64,000 bases of DNA, from the NCBI GenBank assembly GCA_041399085.1, contig JAWKTM010000025.1, positions 1-64,000 on the forward strand. The letters are read 5' to 3'. Position 1 is the first letter of the stretch. Each line of letters opens with the position of its first letter. The DNA is from JAWKTM01 sp041399085 (GTDB lineage Bacteria; Planctomycetota; Planctomycetia; Pirellulales; Pirellulaceae). Under the pieces are notes generated by a model. It was not told where the DNA came from. It was given only the letters and a program-made list of their open reading frames with translations, and searched no databases. Shown here piece by piece: positions 16,911 through 26,833 of the stretch. A program made the translations under genes and the position numbers.

Positions 16911-19900
16911 ATGTCTATGCTCACGCCGCGCTCGCTGCGCGCTCGCGTCACGGTCGCGGGAGGGATGCTGCTGACCGTCACGACGTTCTCTTTAACGGGC
17001 TGCGGCGGTTCGCAGGACCAACAGCCGGTCAGTTCCGCCAACAGCGAGTATCAAGCCGACGAAGAAGGCGGCGCGGCGGCCAGCGGCACCGCCAAGTCGG
17101 GCGGCGCGGCTTCGGGCGAGAGCGAGAATGTCTCCAGTCAGACGAACGGAGCCTCTCAAACCAATGGCGCCTCGCCTCGCGGCGACTCGACGAACGCAAC
17201 GGCGACTGCCAATCCAACCACACAACCGCCGGTCGATCCGTCGCCGGCGCCGATGGCTTCCAAGCTGGCCGAGATGAAAGTGCCCGAGGGAGGCGCGGAA
17301 CAATTGGTGGCGTTTCTCGACGAAGTCGATCAGTACTTCGAAGATTTGCGCAGCGGTCGCGTGCAGGGAATGAACCAGCAAGAGTCCGCTCTGCGCGAAG
17401 TCACGCAGACGATGCAATTGAAGCTGGATGCGACGAACCGCTTGTTGGCCCAACCCGAGCTCGACGAGCAGGCGAAGGCTCGGGCGATCGAGTCCAAGCT
17501 GGTTGCCCTGAGCATGTTGAGCCGGTTGGGCGATGCGACGGCCGATGCTCAGATGAACGACTTCGCTCAAGACTTGCTAAAAGACCCGTCGACCGAGAAC
17601 CAAGGCCGCCTGATTCTGTTCGGCCACAACATCGACCGACTCAGCCAAGGGCAATTCGAAGACAAGTCGGTTCTGCTGACCGACCTCGAAAAGATTCTGC
17701 AGGGCGAGAAACTCACCCGCGCGGAGTTCTCGACGCTGCGTCAAGCCGCGCTGATGTTGCTGAACAGTGGCGAGATGGAATCCGGGCAGCAAGCTCTAGC
17801 CATGATTCGCGACAAGTTCGTGAATCATCCCGACGAGGAATTGGCCAAGGACGCCGCCACGATCAACGATCAATTGGATTACGTAGCGTACAAAAACGCT
17901 TGGTCGAATCTCGTTTCGGACGAGAACGGTGACATCGACACGATGATCGCCGCCGCGAAGAAATTCATGGCGAACGGTCCTGACGTGAATGTTTTTAGCG
18001 AACTGGCCAGCGATGCGTTGAACCTGGAGTACTCAGGCCAGACCGTCGCCGCCGGAGCTCTGTACGATCTGATTCGTCAGCAATACGCGAACTCGGAGAA
18101 CGCTGACTTGGCCGCTCAAGCCAAGGAAACGTTGGCCAATTCGGACAAGCGTTTGGGTTTGTTGGGCAAACCGTTCGCTGTGACGGGCACGACGATGAGT
18201 GGCGAGCCGCTGGATACGGCGTCGCTCGAAGGCAAAGTCGTGCTGGTCGACTTTTGGGCCACGTGGTGCGGTCCGTGTCGAGCCGAGTTCCCGAACATGA
18301 AAGAGGCTTACGCCAAGTACAAAGACAAGGGCTTTGAAATCATCGGCGTGAATTTGGACGACACCAAGCAGCAGGCCGCCGCCTATCTAGAAAAGGAACC
18401 GCTTCCCTGGACTAACATCCGCAGCGAGAACCCGGACGAAGCGGGCTTTTCGAATCCCAATGCCGTGCAGGCTGGCGTCGAAGCGATTCCATTCTTGGTG
18501 CTCGTCGGCAAGGACGGCAATGTGGCTGCCTTGCATACGCGGGGTCAGCAACTGGATCGCAAGCTGCAGGAGCTGTTGGGCGACGCGGCGCCGGCAACCC
18601 CGGCAGGCGACGCGACTTCAGACGCTGGCTCGGCTCCGGCTGGTGATGCGGCGGCCGAGAAGACGCCCGCGCCGTTGGAACCGGCGACTGAATTGAACGG
18701 AGCCGGCAATGCCACTCCGCCAAACGCCTTGCGACCGAGTTCGGCGACGCCCGATGCGAACGACAATTCGCAAACCAGCAGCCGCTCGCCGTTCGTTTTC
18801 GTTTCGCTGCGGAACGATGATGAGACGCGGGACGCGGAAGCTGGCGACAGCGGGGACGGAAACGAAGCCGATGGCGACAAACCGCTGAACTTGCCGAAGA
18901 ACCCGTACTTGGCTCCAACCGATCTGAGCGACCTGGAGCTGGTCAACTTTCTGCTCGACATGAGCGAGAAGCCCAAGTCGATTCGATATCGCGAGGGATT
19001 TGCCGCGGCCGTGGTCGATGCGGCCGACCGGTTGCTGGCCGCCGAGACGAAAGAAAAGTATCAGGTGATTGCGGCCGAGGCGAAGTTTGACATCTTGCAT
19101 CGCGACGCATGTCTGGGCGATGAAGCGGCCGACAAGGCGTTGAACGAGTTCGTCGATCGGATGAAAGACGACTCGCGAGAGAAGATCGCTCGCCAAGTTA
19201 AATTCTTTCTCGAAGAGCGACAGGCGATCGCGGCCGAATCCTTGCCCGCCGATCAAATTCCGGGCGCGCTGGAGGAGCTGAAAGGGCGGATCACCGAGCA
19301 GTCTTTGTCGGCTCGTCATCTACGGATGGCTTCGGCGATTGTCGCGGCGATCAACCAATTGGAAGACGGCGATCAGCGCGAGAAGCTGTTTGCCGAGTTC
19401 GGCGGTCTGTTCGCCAAGAGCGAGGATAAGCAGTTGGCTCGCTATGGAAAGAAGCTGTCGAAGCCGATGGGCGCCGCCGAGGAAGACAAGCTGGTCGGAC
19501 AGAAGCTGGAATTGGACGGCATCACGGCGCTGAATCAGCCGTTCGATTGGGCCAGCTACCGCGGCAAAGTCGTGTTGGTTGACTTCTGGGCCACGTGGTG
19601 CGGGCCGTGCCGCCGCGAGATGCCGCATGTTCGCGAGCTGCATCAGAAGCTGAAGGAACGTGGGTTCGATGTGGTCGGCGTTAATCTGGATCAGGACGAG
19701 GAAGCGTTGGCTCGCTATTTGGAAGACAACGACGCGCCGTGGGTGAATTTGGTCGGCGAGCGTTCGCAGGAACTGGCTCAGCAGTATGGCGTGCGGGGCA
19801 TTCCCACGATGATCTTGGTTGATCAGAACGGCACGATCGTGGCCACCTCGCATCAGGTTGGCACGTTGGTCGAGAAGGCCGAAAAGCTGCTCACGAATCC

Positions 19901-19949
19901 GCCCGCGGCCGACGGTGCGAAAGACGCCGAGCAACCGAAGGCCAACTAA
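16911..19949 (+). CDS. Lipoprotein with two thioredoxin-like (TlpA/AhpC-TSA) domains
   Basis: 1012 residues from the ATG at 16911 (AAAGGA upstream). The lipoprotein signal ends TTFSLTGC. A Ser/Thr/Asn-rich linker and a helical region (about 90-420) follow. Domain 1 has LVDFWATWCGPCRAEFPNM with its CxxC near residue 450. A second linker rich in Ala/Pro/Asp and another helical region separate it from domain 2, LVDFWATWCGPCRREMPHV with CxxC near residue 894. Both carry the TlpA-like GFDVVGVNLDQD pattern and a cis-Pro (GIPTMILVD in domain 2, AIPFLVLVG in domain 1). It would act in the periplasm as a thiol oxidoreductase. Internal duplication is clear. Confidence 0.9.
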   Translation: MSMLTPRSLRARVTVAGGMLLTVTTFSLTGCGGSQDQQPVSSANSEYQADEEGGAAASGTAKSGGAASGESENVSSQTNGASQTNGASPRGDSTNATATANPTTQPPVDPSPAPMASKLAEMKVPEGGAEQLVAFLDEVDQYFEDLRSGRVQGMNQQESALREVTQTMQLKLDATNRLLAQPELDEQAKARAIESKLVALSMLSRLGDATADAQMNDFAQDLLKDPSTENQGRLILFGHNIDRLSQGQFEDKSVLLTDLEKILQGEKLTRAEFSTLRQAALMLLNSGEMESGQQALAMIRDKFVNHPDEELAKDAATINDQLDYVAYKNAWSNLVSDENGDIDTMIAAAKKFMANGPDVNVFSELASDALNLEYSGQTVAAGALYDLIRQQYANSENADLAAQAKETLANSDKRLGLLGKPFAVTGTTMSGEPLDTASLEGKVVLVDFWATWCGPCRAEFPNMKEAYAKYKDKGFEIIGVNLDDTKQQAAAYLEKEPLPWTNIRSENPDEAGFSNPNAVQAGVEAIPFLVLVGKDGNVAALHTRGQQLDRKLQELLGDAAPATPAGDATSDAGSAPAGDAAAEKTPAPLEPATELNGAGNATPPNALRPSSATPDANDNSQTSSRSPFVFVSLRNDDETRDAEAGDSGDGNEADGDKPLNLPKNPYLAPTDLSDLELVNFLLDMSEKPKSIRYREGFAAAVVDAADRLLAAETKEKYQVIAAEAKFDILHRDACLGDEAADKALNEFVDRMKDDSREKIARQVKFFLEERQAIAAESLPADQIPGALEELKGRITEQSLSARHLRMASAIVAAINQLEDGDQREKLFAEFGGLFAKSEDKQLARYGKKLSKPMGAAEEDKLVGQKLELDGITALNQPFDWASYRGKVVLVDFWATWCGPCRREMPHVRELHQKLKERGFDVVGVNLDQDEEALARYLEDNDAPWVNLVGERSQELAQQYGVRGIPTMILVDQNGTIVATSHQVGTLVEKAEKLLTNPPAADGAKDAEQPKAN

Positions 19950-19966
19950 AGCAGCCCGAACCGAAG

Positions 19967-20330
19967 ATGTCTTCATTTGCCGCCGAAGCCGAAGTTGCCG
20001 CTCCCGTCGCGGAAGCGCCGCCGCGTGAGAAGCCACGCACGGACAAGCAGCCGAAGCGGCAACCGCCTTATGCCGTTGTCCTACACAACGACGATCTCAA
20101 CGGTTTTGATTTCGTCATCGGTTCGTTGCGCAAGGTGTTCAACTACAACCGAGCTCGCGCTTTCTGGCTGACATGGAAAGCCCACAAGGCGGGCCGCGCA
20201 TTGTTTGGACGGGACATCGCGAGTTGGCGGGAACTCAAGGCGGATCAATCCGTCCTGCGGGGCAGATCCACTGCAAGCCCATCTGGGCGCTCTGCCGTTG
20301 CGAGTCACCGTGGAGCCATTGCCACAGTGA
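19967..20330 (+). CDS. clpS: ATP-dependent Clp protease adaptor ClpS, frameshifted in this sequence
   Basis: ClpS delivers N-degron substrates to ClpA-ClpP. The frame from the ATG at 19967 gives a disordered N-terminus, then PPYAVVLHNDDLNGFDFVI, the ClpS core with the NDD substrate-binding motif. After AHKAGRA the reading frame slips. In the +1 frame VWTGHRELA appears, then the first frame returns with ELKADQ, and later bases give AGALPLRVTVEPL-like sequence only after two more one-base corrections, ending at TGA 20328-20330. Four indels in about 100 bases, most in short runs, look like sequence errors. It lies 17 bases after the double-thioredoxin gene. The neighbouring gene is convergent. 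Confidence 0.85.
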
Positions 20331-20366
20331 CCGTGCCGATGCTCGGCTTGGCGATGGAACTGCGAT

Positions 20367-21545
20367 CTACCAATCGCCGACGCTGCCATCCGTATAGAAG
20401 ACCCGTTGTGGCAACTCTTGCTGGAAGGGGTGTTTTCTCACTTCCGCTTCGTCGATCTCGATGCCTAATCCCGGCCGTGTGTTCGGGCGGACTAAGCGGC
20501 CTTGCGGTTCCACGGTAAAGCCTTCGCTCACCACATCGCGCCAAGGCACATCATTGTGGACGGTCTCACAGATCACATAGCTAGGTTGTGAGAAACCGAA
20601 CTCCAGCGAGGCCGCCGCGCTGACCGGGCCTTGAGGGTTGTGAGGGCGCGGAGCCGCGATTCGATGGGCCTCACACAACGTGCCGCGATGCGACGCTTCG
20701 CCTGCCGCCGCAGTGTGTGATATCGAGTTGACATACTTCACAACCGCGAACCGCAAACAGATCGCGAAACGCGGCCAAATGAGTGAGCCGTTCGCCGGTG
20801 GCAATCGGTGTGGATACGGCGGCGTTGATTCGAGCCAGCCCGTCGAGACTTTCCGGCCAGCACGGTTCCTCAAAGAAGTAGAGACCGTAGTGAAGGCTCC
20901 AGTGCCTTCGCGAATTGCAGCCCCATGGCTGGCGAAGGCCGAGCGTGACAGTCCACCATAATGTCGATCGCTTCGCCCACCGCTTCGCGCATCGCGCGCA
21001 CCGCCGCTTCCGCCGCTCGAATCGGCCGGCAGCCCATCCAGCGGCAATGTGGGTGGGACGGCCATACTTTTAAAGGCGGTGAAGCCGTCGGCTACCGCTT
21101 GTCGAGCCAGATCGGCGAACCGTTCCGCCTCTTCGACCGACGTCTCAGCAGTCTTCCATTCGGCCGCCGCCCAGATGGCAATACGTGCGAACCGTGTCCC
21201 GCACGGGACCGCCCCACAACCGCGAGCAAGGCATCCCCGCGATTTTGCCGGCAATGTCCCATAGTGCTATGTCGATTCCGCCGCCGCGTCGCTCGCACGA
21301 TTCCGTTGCCATGCCAGAAGTGTTGGCGATGCATCATTTGCCACAAGTATTCGATGCGGCCTGGATCTTCGCCCACAATCAGTTCGGCGATGTCTTGCAC
21401 CGCGCCCACGACAGCGCGGGTGTGCCATTCCAGTGTCGCTTCGCCCCAACCGAATAGTCCTGGCTGGTCGGTCAATACCTTCACAAACACCCAGTTTCAT
21501 CCGGGCGTGGCAGACCAGGGTTTCGATAATACCAGTGATTTTCAT
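20367..21545 (-). pseudogene. Mandelate racemase / galactonate dehydratase family gene, frameshifted many times
   Basis: The start MKITGIIETLVCHARMKLG at 21545 and the end RPGLGIEIDEAEVRKHPF to VFYTDGSVGDW at 20367 are classic for the enolase superfamily branch that includes D-galactonate dehydratase. Between them, family segments appear in different frames: VKVLTDQPGLFGWGEATLEW, LWQMMHRQHFWHGNG, then WKTAETSVEEAERFADLARQ. At least four shifts are needed to restore one frame, more than in any other gene here. Such enzymes dehydrate sugar acids using Mg. Decay or poor sequence are both possible. The gene converges with clpS. Confidence 0.8.
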
Positions 21546-21595
21546 GGTTAGTTGTTGATGGCTAAGGCGACCGGTAGGTGAGAGTTACTCCAATT

Positions 21596-21664
21596 ACGAG
21601 CACGATGTGCGAGCGAGTGAGTGAGTGAGTGAGTCGGTAAATTCACTTGCGCTGCGTGCTGGTA
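21596..21664. repeat. Intergenic hairpin repeat, copy 2
   Basis: This relative of the repeat at 891-950 keeps the end motifs ACGAGCACG and CGTGCTGGTAT and the loop core GTCGGTAAATTCACTTGC. The left arm carries an expansion of GAGT (five tandem units at 21613-21634) that weakens the pairing. Confidence 0.6.
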
Positions 21665-21684
21665 TCCGCTCGCACAAAAAGAAA

Positions 21685-21760
21685 GCGGGGATAAATCCCC
21701 GCACTCCAAAGTCAATCCCCGCACTCCAAAAGTTGATCCCCGCCGTGTAAGACGGGGTGG
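21685..21760 (-). terminator. GC-rich hairpin and short direct repeats downstream of the DUF11 gene
   Basis: GCGGGGA / TAAA / TCCCCGC forms a perfect 7-bp hairpin at 21685-21702. It is followed by two direct copies of AATCCCCGCACTCCAAA (21694 and 21714) and a weaker CCCCG/CGGGG pair near 21740-21756. The position, just after the DUF11 stop on the minus strand, fits a transcription terminator, although no clear T-run follows. Confidence 0.4.
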
Positions 21761-21773
21761 CGACAGTGTGAGC

Positions 21774-24003
21774 TTAGCGAATCGTGCCGCCGGCTCGGCT
21801 GCCGAATTGTGGCACGTCGAGCTTGTAATACCGAGTCGAGTCCTCGGCGGCCAAACGCGTCTCGGGTTGATCGCAGGTCACTTCGGCGCGGAAGCGATGA
21901 TTGCCTTCCGTGCTGGCTTTGGCCGTGACCTTCAGCGTCAGCTTCTGGCCCGGCTCCAAGCGACCGATCGGATGGAACAGCACTTGGCCCGGCACCAACT
22001 CCGCTTGGCTCCCTTCCGCCCGCACCGGTTCGATGCCTTCGGAGAACTGAGCCACCACGTTGATCTGCTCGGCCGCCTTCGTGCCGCGGTTGGTCACTTC
22101 GATCTCATAAACCACCTCTTCGCCCACTGGCTTCGGACCCTTCGGATCGTTCACAACCAGCTTCAGATCGGCGATCGCTTCGACTCGCGTGGCGACGATC
22201 CGATCGGCGGCGATGTCGGCCGCGCCGCGAACCTGCACTTCCAGACGATTCTCGCCCGGCGAGAGCAGTTGAGCCCCGATGTTGAACACCGCGTCCGCTC
22301 CGGGACGAAGCACACCCAGATTCCAAGTCAGCTCGGCGCTCGGCTGCGGGCCGTCGTTGATCGGCACGTGCTTCGAGCCGCTCGGCAACTTCACCGCCGC
22401 GACGATCCGATCGGCCGGAGCGTCGCCGATGTTGCTCACGCGAACCTGATACGTAGCCACCGTGCCGGCGAACTTAAGCGGCGGGCCGGCGACTTCGATC
22501 TCCAGGCGAGCTTGCCGCACTTGCACCGTGCGATTTGCCGAAGTCTCTAAACCGCCTTCGGCCGCGGCCAGTGCCGTCAGCTCCAACTGGCCGGCTTGCT
22601 GGGCGGTCAATTCCACTTGAATCTGCCGTTGTTGCCCGGCCCCGATCACGCCCAACGCGTGGCTCTTGCCAGCCGATTTTCCAGCCGCCAATTGCACCGA
22701 CACGTTCTCAGCGTCGCCCGTGCCGGGGTTCGTGACCGTGATCGTATAAGTCTCCGTTTGGCCGAACAGCAAGTCCTTCGGACCGCTCAACGCGATCTCC
22801 AGTTCCGGCTTTTGCACCTGAATCTGAGCTTGCATGCTGACCGGCATCAGAGCCCAGTCCACGGCCAACTCGAACGGCCGGTTCTCGATCGGCATCAATT
22901 TCAGCGTGAGTTGCTGCCGACCGCGAGCCTCCAGGTTGTCGATCGTCCATACCAGTTGATCAATGCCGCTGGCGTCGGCTTGTTTGCGAGTCGAGCCGGT
23001 CGACGGCTCCGCGCCGCTCAACTGAACCCACGACGGCAGCCCGATTCGCACGTTCAGATCGCGAGCCGGCAGGTCGCTTTGATTCAAAGCCGTGATGGTG
23101 AACTGAGCCGCCTTGCCGAGCACGATCGCCCGCGGGCCGACGCTCTCGACGCGAATCAACGCGCCTTGGCTGGCCGACAACATGCCGATGCCTCCGGCCG
23201 GAGCGGTGAAGGCTGGAGTAGCCGGCGGCGCGACGGGCGAGACCGCCATGCGTTGCGTTCGTCGCGACGAGGCCGCCTGCTCTTCCGCGTCGTTCGTGGG
23301 CGGAGCGGCAATGGGTTTCGGCGCCGGCGCCAGTTCGGCGGGCGACGGACCGCCGTAAGTGCGGCGCGAGCTGGTTGTCGAGCTAAGTCCGCCGCCGATC
23401 GGCGCGTCGGATTCGTCAGCGATTTGTGGTTCCGCGGCCGGAGTCGGCTCGACCGGCTTGATCGGCTCGCCAACCATTTCGTCGGGATCACGCAGCGGCG
23501 CGGGAGCCGGCGGCAACGCCGCGACTCGGGGCCGAATCAACGAGTTCGACTGAGCCGACGGTCGTCGTTTGAGCACGGATTGCAGACCGCCGGACGCGGC
23601 CGAATCGTCTTGCGAAGCAGCTTCCGAAACGGCCGGAGTCGGCTCGTTCGCATCCCCGGTCAGCCGGAACGACGAGACCGGAGCGGCCGGACGAGGTCGC
23701 GACGTGCCTTGCGTGAGCAAGATGCCGCTGCCGGCGGGCGGCGTGGCAGCCGCGTCGCTTTCCAAACCCGGCCCGGCGTTGGCCGCCGCATCGGCGTATT
23801 CGTCGGCGATCGACGAGTTGACGCCTCGCAGAGCGCCGGCCAGATTGGGCGCCGAGGGCGGAATCGCATCGGCGTCCTGATAGCGGCTGGGCGAATCGGC
23901 GGAGCGAAACAGCGAGCGTCCCGTGTCTTGGGCTCGCACGATGGCAACCGCACAGATGCCGACGGCGAACAGAGAGGCAAAGAGCGAGTGCTTTCCGGGG
24001 CAT
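21774..24003 (-). CDS. Large secreted DUF11/CARDB repeat protein
   Basis: About 740 residues. The frame has no ATG start: upstream it opens only at a TTG at 24098. At 24003 an ATG with GAGGGA before it begins MP, and if the next CCCC were CCC it would run straight into the signal peptide (HSLFASLFAVGICAVAIVRA). I take 24003 as the true start with a one-base error. Residues 40-330 are low-complexity, rich in Ala, Pro and Ser. From about 330 on, four or five immunoglobulin-like DUF11/CARDB domains follow (TYTITVTNPGTGDAENV, TYQVRVSNIGDAPADR, VYEIEVTNRGTKAAEQ). Such proteins sit on or outside the cell surface; ligands are unknown. Confidence 0.85.
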
Positions 24004-24098
24004 AGGTCCGTCCCTCTAGCAATGAATGTAAAGTCTTCTCGGTTGTCGCCAATGTATCGGTCGCAGCGGATGTGCGGGTTTAGGAAACTTTTCCGCAA

Positions 24099-24737
24099 AA
24101 GTTGACCTGGCGACTTGGGGCGTTTGCGTCGACCCGGACCATGTTCGGCGAGACCGTTGTGGGGCTCTGCGGAGGCCCCGTGCGGCTGGAACCGTCGCTG
24201 AACGCGTCACGATAACGGCCTTGGGCTGCTCGCGGATCGCTTCGGTACGCGGGTCGGTCGCCCAGGCCTCTGAACCGAACGCTTGAAGCCGAGGATTTAG
24301 CGTCTGAGTAGGCGGATTTACCGCTTGGGTACGCAGATTTATTGCGTGTGGGTGCAAGTTTACCGCGTGAGAGTGCTCGTCTATCGCGTGAGAGTGCTCG
24401 TCTATCGCGTGGAGTCTCGTCTATCGCGTGAGGTGCTCGTCTATCGCGTGAGGGTGCTCGTTTATCGCGTGGGAGTGCTCGTCTATCGCGTGAGGGTGCT
24501 CGTCTATCGCGTGAGAGTGCTCGTCTATCGCGTGAGGGTGCTCGTCTATCGCGTGAGGGTGCTCGTCTATCGCGTGAGGGTGCTCGTCTATCGGTTGAGG
24601 GCCCAGGTTTATCTCAAAATGAGACACCTGAAGGCCTAAACCATGACATTCAGTCGCTAGTCGGCCGCGTACCCGTGATCGAGCAGCCGTCTCACGCGAT
24701 CAACTTGGCAAGCGAACCGATCCATCGGCCGAACGGC
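24099..24737. other. Intergenic region dominated by a 21-bp array
   Basis: Between the DUF11 gene and the TMTC-like gene on the same strand lies a 640-base spacer. Its middle is the array at 24281-24612. Bases 24687-24728 contain two more units in the opposite orientation (plus-strand reading SHAINLA, SEPIHRP). No gene of its own is supported. Confidence 0.6.
24281..24612. repeat. 21-bp tandem array, DEHPHAI type, about 15 units
   Basis: The best units read GTGAGGGTGCTCGTCTATCGC, repeated with little change between 24365 and 24595. Older, diverged units precede it from about 24281 (for example GCTTGGGTACGCAGATTTATT). Two units near 24410-24440 have lost one to three bases. The minus strand reads DEHPHAI/DEHSHAI heptads and the plus strand VLVYRVR heptads, both without stops, because 21 is a multiple of three. 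There are no spacers, so this is not CRISPR. The same family recurs at 33345-33652. Confidence 0.9.
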
Positions 24738-26732
24738 TCAGGGCGCGGCGGGGGCGGGCGAGTCCGTTTGCACGGCGAGTGCACGCCGCAGATTCTCGCG
24801 GTACTCGTTCGAGGCCGGCACGCCATCGACGGCGGCGCGGAAATGCTCGACGGCCTCATCCACCGGGTCGCCGACCAGCATCAACAGGACGCCCAGGTTG
24901 TTATGGGCTTGCGGATAGCCGGGCGCGAGCTGGAGGGCGGTTTCGAGCTCGCGCCGCGCCGCGGAGAACTCGCCCAGACGAATCAGCGACTCGCCCAAAT
25001 TGTTGTGGCAGTCGGGCATGCCCGGTTGCAGGCGAGCGGCCCGGGCGTACAGCGGCGCGGCCTCGTCGTGGCGATCCGCCTCTTGCAGCCGATGAGCCAG
25101 ATTGAAGAACGCTCGCGAATTGTGCGGAGCTTTCACGACCGTGTCAGCCCACAGGGAAATTTCCGACACGTAGACCGTGTTGCGTCCGATCGTGGCCGTG
25201 CCCAGCAAGATGGCCGCCAACGCCAAGGCGACTCGCCCGCCAAAGCGAACTTGGCCGCGGCTCCACCCGAATCGCGAGACGCCGGCTCGGCCCAAACTCG
25301 ACGCGACCAACACCGTCGCTACCACAACGGCGATCAGCGGCAGATACATACGGTGCTCGAAATACAGATCCGGCAACGGCACGAACGACGACGCGGGCGA
25401 GATGGTGATGAAGAACCATCCAGACAGGAACGCCCAACGTCTACCACGACTCGCGCCGTATGTGGTGGCCATGAGAATCGCCAGCACCACGAGTCCCGGC
25501 ATCGCGGCTTCGCGCCAATTGCTTACCGGCGGCCAAGCTTGGTCAAAACATTGTCCGGTGGGAAGGAACGCCAGCCGCACATATCGCAAGAGAACCGCGG
25601 GTTGTGAGATTAGATAGTCCCACCGACTCGGCGTCTCACCGACACGAAAGTGGCTTCCGGCGGAAATATCAACTACATGCTTATCGGCGTCGTCATCCGA
25701 CGCGTGAACTACGGCTGTTAAAGCCGCGTCGCTTTTCGCCGCCACAAAGCCTTCGCTAACAGACTTCTGCCCCAAGACTCCATAGTACCAAGCGGGCATC
25801 AGCCAAACCGTGGCGAGCAACAAATAGTATCCCCAACGGCGACGGCGAATCTCACCCCAATTTTCGGCCAGGAACGCTCGATCGAACCAGAGCAGCATCA
25901 CCGGCGCGGTGGCCCCGATCTCTTTCGTGGCCATACTGAGAAAGCAAGCCGCCCACGATGCCACATACCAACGTTTGGGTTTCGTGGACGACTGCGTTTG
26001 TAGGAGTGCCCAAAAGGCTAACAAATAGAACAGTGACGCCAACGACTCGAATCGTTGCACTAAATACGTGACGGCCTGTGTATGCAGCGGATGGACGCTC
26101 CATAACAGAGCCACCGCAAATGCCAGCCACGCGGCCTGATCGCGAAACGCGGCGCACGAGGGGGACGTGCGTAGGGTCCAATCCACAATGGCATACAATG
26201 TGACAGCAGCCAGCATGTGAATCGCCACATTCACCAAGTGGTAGCCGACCACCGAGTCGCCGTGAATCGCATAGTTCACCGCGAATGTGAGGCTGCCGAA
26301 CCATCGCGAGCCGAGATTCCACACTTGGCCGTCCGTCAGCTTCCTAAGATTCGCGCCGTCGGTGAGATGCCCCCAATCGTCGAACACGAACGGCGTATCG
26401 AGAAACCCACCGTAGATCGCTCCGATGGCGATCAACAACAACGCCACATGCCACTGCCAAGCCTTCGATCGGTGAGGTTTCGCTGACCCCACGACCTCGA
26501 CCGGATCGGGCGACGCTTGGCGATGGCCAGGGCGTTGGCGTTCGACTTTTCGTGACTTAACAACCACGGGCTTGATATTGGTGCGGTATGCGGAGCGAGG
26601 TGAACGGAATCTCCAAGGCGGTTCCACCTGAGCAGCCTCTGGCGAATCTTTAGCCAAGGAATTGCGTAGGTTCCGTGAAGACAACGCGCCGCTTGCCAGT
26701 GTCGCGGATGCGCATGAGGTTCGTTCGCGCAA
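24738..26732 (-). CDS. Membrane protein with TPR repeats, TMTC-like (DUF1736-like glycosyltransferase fold)
   Basis: Up to 664 residues, but the start is uncertain: there is no ATG before the membrane domain, so TTG at 26732 or a GTG near 26565 (VKSRKVERQRP) must be used. The membrane part has ten or more segments, beginning WHVALLLIAIGAIYGGFLDTP with the loop motif FVFDDW, then GYHLVNVAIHMLAAVTLY, which are hallmarks of TMTC-like/GT-C proteins. The C-terminal 120 residues hold three TPR units (AFFNLAHRLQEADRHDEAAPLY, CHNNLGESLIRLGEFSAARR, AHNNLGVLLMLVGDPVDEA). Eukaryotic TMTCs are O-mannosyltransferases; for bacterial relatives this is only suggestive. It probably adds sugars from lipid carriers outside the inner membrane. 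Confidence 0.82.
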   Translation of the reverse strand: MRERTSCASATLASGALSSRNLRNSLAKDSPEAAQVEPPWRFRSPRSAYRTNIKPVVVKSRKVERQRPGHRQASPDPVEVVGSAKPHRSKAWQWHVALLLIAIGAIYGGFLDTPFVFDDWGHLTDGANLRKLTDGQVWNLGSRWFGSLTFAVNYAIHGDSVVGYHLVNVAIHMLAAVTLYAIVDWTLRTSPSCAAFRDQAAWLAFAVALLWSVHPLHTQAVTYLVQRFESLASLFYLLAFWALLQTQSSTKPKRWYVASWAACFLSMATKEIGATAPVMLLWFDRAFLAENWGEIRRRRWGYYLLLATVWLMPAWYYGVLGQKSVSEGFVAAKSDAALTAVVHASDDDADKHVVDISAGSHFRVGETPSRWDYLISQPAVLLRYVRLAFLPTGQCFDQAWPPVSNWREAAMPGLVVLAILMATTYGASRGRRWAFLSGWFFITISPASSFVPLPDLYFEHRMYLPLIAVVVATVLVASSLGRAGVSRFGWSRGQVRFGGRVALALAAILLGTATIGRNTVYVSEISLWADTVVKAPHNSRAFFNLAHRLQEADRHDEAAPLYARAARLQPGMPDCHNNLGESLIRLGEFSAARRELETALQLAPGYPQAHNNLGVLLMLVGDPVDEAVEHFRAAVDGVPASNEYRENLRRALAVQTDSPAPAAP

Positions 26733-26833
26733 TCTTCATCTGGGGAAAACCAAATGTTCGCGCGACCTCGGCTACATTACACGTCCCTCCCTCATTCCAT
26801 TCCTGCCAGCTTGGGTAACGATGGCCCGCGACG

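Noticed and set aside
22596..24005. Long plus-strand open frame (469 codons) opposite the DUF11 gene
   Set aside because: It is rich in Arg and without any domain or ribosome site. It is the shadow of the GC-rich DUF11 gene, whose own frame shows clear repeats.
24281..24612. CRISPR array
   Set aside because: Units are directly adjacent with no unique spacers, the period is only 21 bases, and there are no cas genes nearby.
24675..25607. Plus-strand open frame of 310 codons starting with heptad motifs
   Set aside because: Apart from the two heptads it is antisense to the TPR part of the TMTC-like gene, with no domain of its own.
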